Part shown: positions 7,157 to 7,180 of the stretch, one piece after another
Layout of the letters: every line of letters begins with the position of its first letter
Position numbering within the stretch: position 1 is the first letter of the stretch
The notes under the pieces: model-generated
The model's input: the letters and a program-made list of their open reading frames with translations, nothing else
What the model was told of the DNA's origin: nothing
The model's database searches: none
Source of the DNA: Flavobacterium sp.
GTDB lineage: Bacteria; Bacteroidota; Bacteroidia; Flavobacteriales; Flavobacteriaceae
DNA: 7,180 nucleotides
NCBI GenBank assembly: GCA_015478765.1
Contig: JADMKR010000034.1
Location: 1-7,180 of the forward strand
Direction: 5' to 3'
Position numbers and translations under genes: made by a program

Positions 7157-7180
7157 AGATCGGAAAGCGACGTGTAGGGA
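7157..7180. other. Illumina TruSeq adapter remnant (sequencing artefact, not genomic)
   Basis: The last 24 bases begin AGATCGGAA and end GTGTAGGGA. These flank AGCGAC where the standard read-through adapter has GAGCGTC. The whole stretch therefore matches the first 25 bases of the adapter seen at the end of read 2, with one missing G and one T-to-A change. The repeat pattern of the gene breaks at exactly this point: repeats 1-4 continue after NNGP with a conserved NVxV...IPAGI stretch, whereas here the frame gives RSESDV and a stop. The two differences fit low-quality read ends. Confidence 0.93.

Noticed and set aside
7157..7180. Natural divergence or frameshift of the fifth repeat
   Set aside because: The near-exact match to the Illumina adapter and its position at the extreme end explain the sequence better than mutation.

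Overview
The window looks like a complete short contig from a member of the Bacteroidota, most likely a flavobacterium. The evidence is protein character: a TolC/HlyD efflux pair followed by a Flavobacteriia-style TsaB, an Nfu protein with a doubled N-terminal domain, a surface protein made of DUF11 repeats behind a signal peptide ending in FAQA, A/T-rich leaders without Shine-Dalgarno sequences, and two matches to the Bacteroidota -7 promoter element TAnnTTTG. Base composition is moderate and fairly even across the genes. Nothing points to a mobile element, phage, CRISPR array or RNA gene.

Layout. Positions 2-2371 (+) hold a tight three-gene operon. It contains the 3' end of a TolC-family outer-membrane channel gene, a complete MacA/HlyD-type periplasmic adaptor, and tsaB, which works in tRNA t6A modification. 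The spacings are 4 nt and then a 1-nt stop/start overlap. The inner-membrane pump of this efflux system is not in the window. Positions 2355-4379 (-) encode a YyaL/SPATA20-type protein with an N-terminal thioredoxin-like domain (CHWC) and an (alpha/alpha)6-barrel-like body. It converges on tsaB with a 17-nt overlap. Positions 4475-5374 (-) encode an Nfu-type iron-sulfur carrier protein with two N-terminal Nfu domains and a C-terminal NifU domain (CNGC). Its transcript is closed by a clear intrinsic terminator at 4423-4447, in the gap before the YyaL gene.

The 135-nt gap at 5375-5509 is divergent and carries one -7-like promoter element for each side. From 5510 (+) a secreted repeat protein begins, with four full DUF11-like repeats of 123-127 residues and the start of a fifth. 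Each full repeat ends in a conserved CxxC followed by an Asp-containing stretch.

The most important observation is technical. The last 24 bases (7157-7180) are not genomic. They match the Illumina TruSeq read-through adapter with one missing base and one substitution. The TAG that appears to end the repeat protein lies inside this adapter, so the gene is truncated by the contig end and does not end naturally. The rest of the window is ordinary flavobacterial chromosome. I do not see a convincing new biological system; the points of real interest are the adapter end, the CxxC-bearing repeat protein and the efflux-tsaB coupling.
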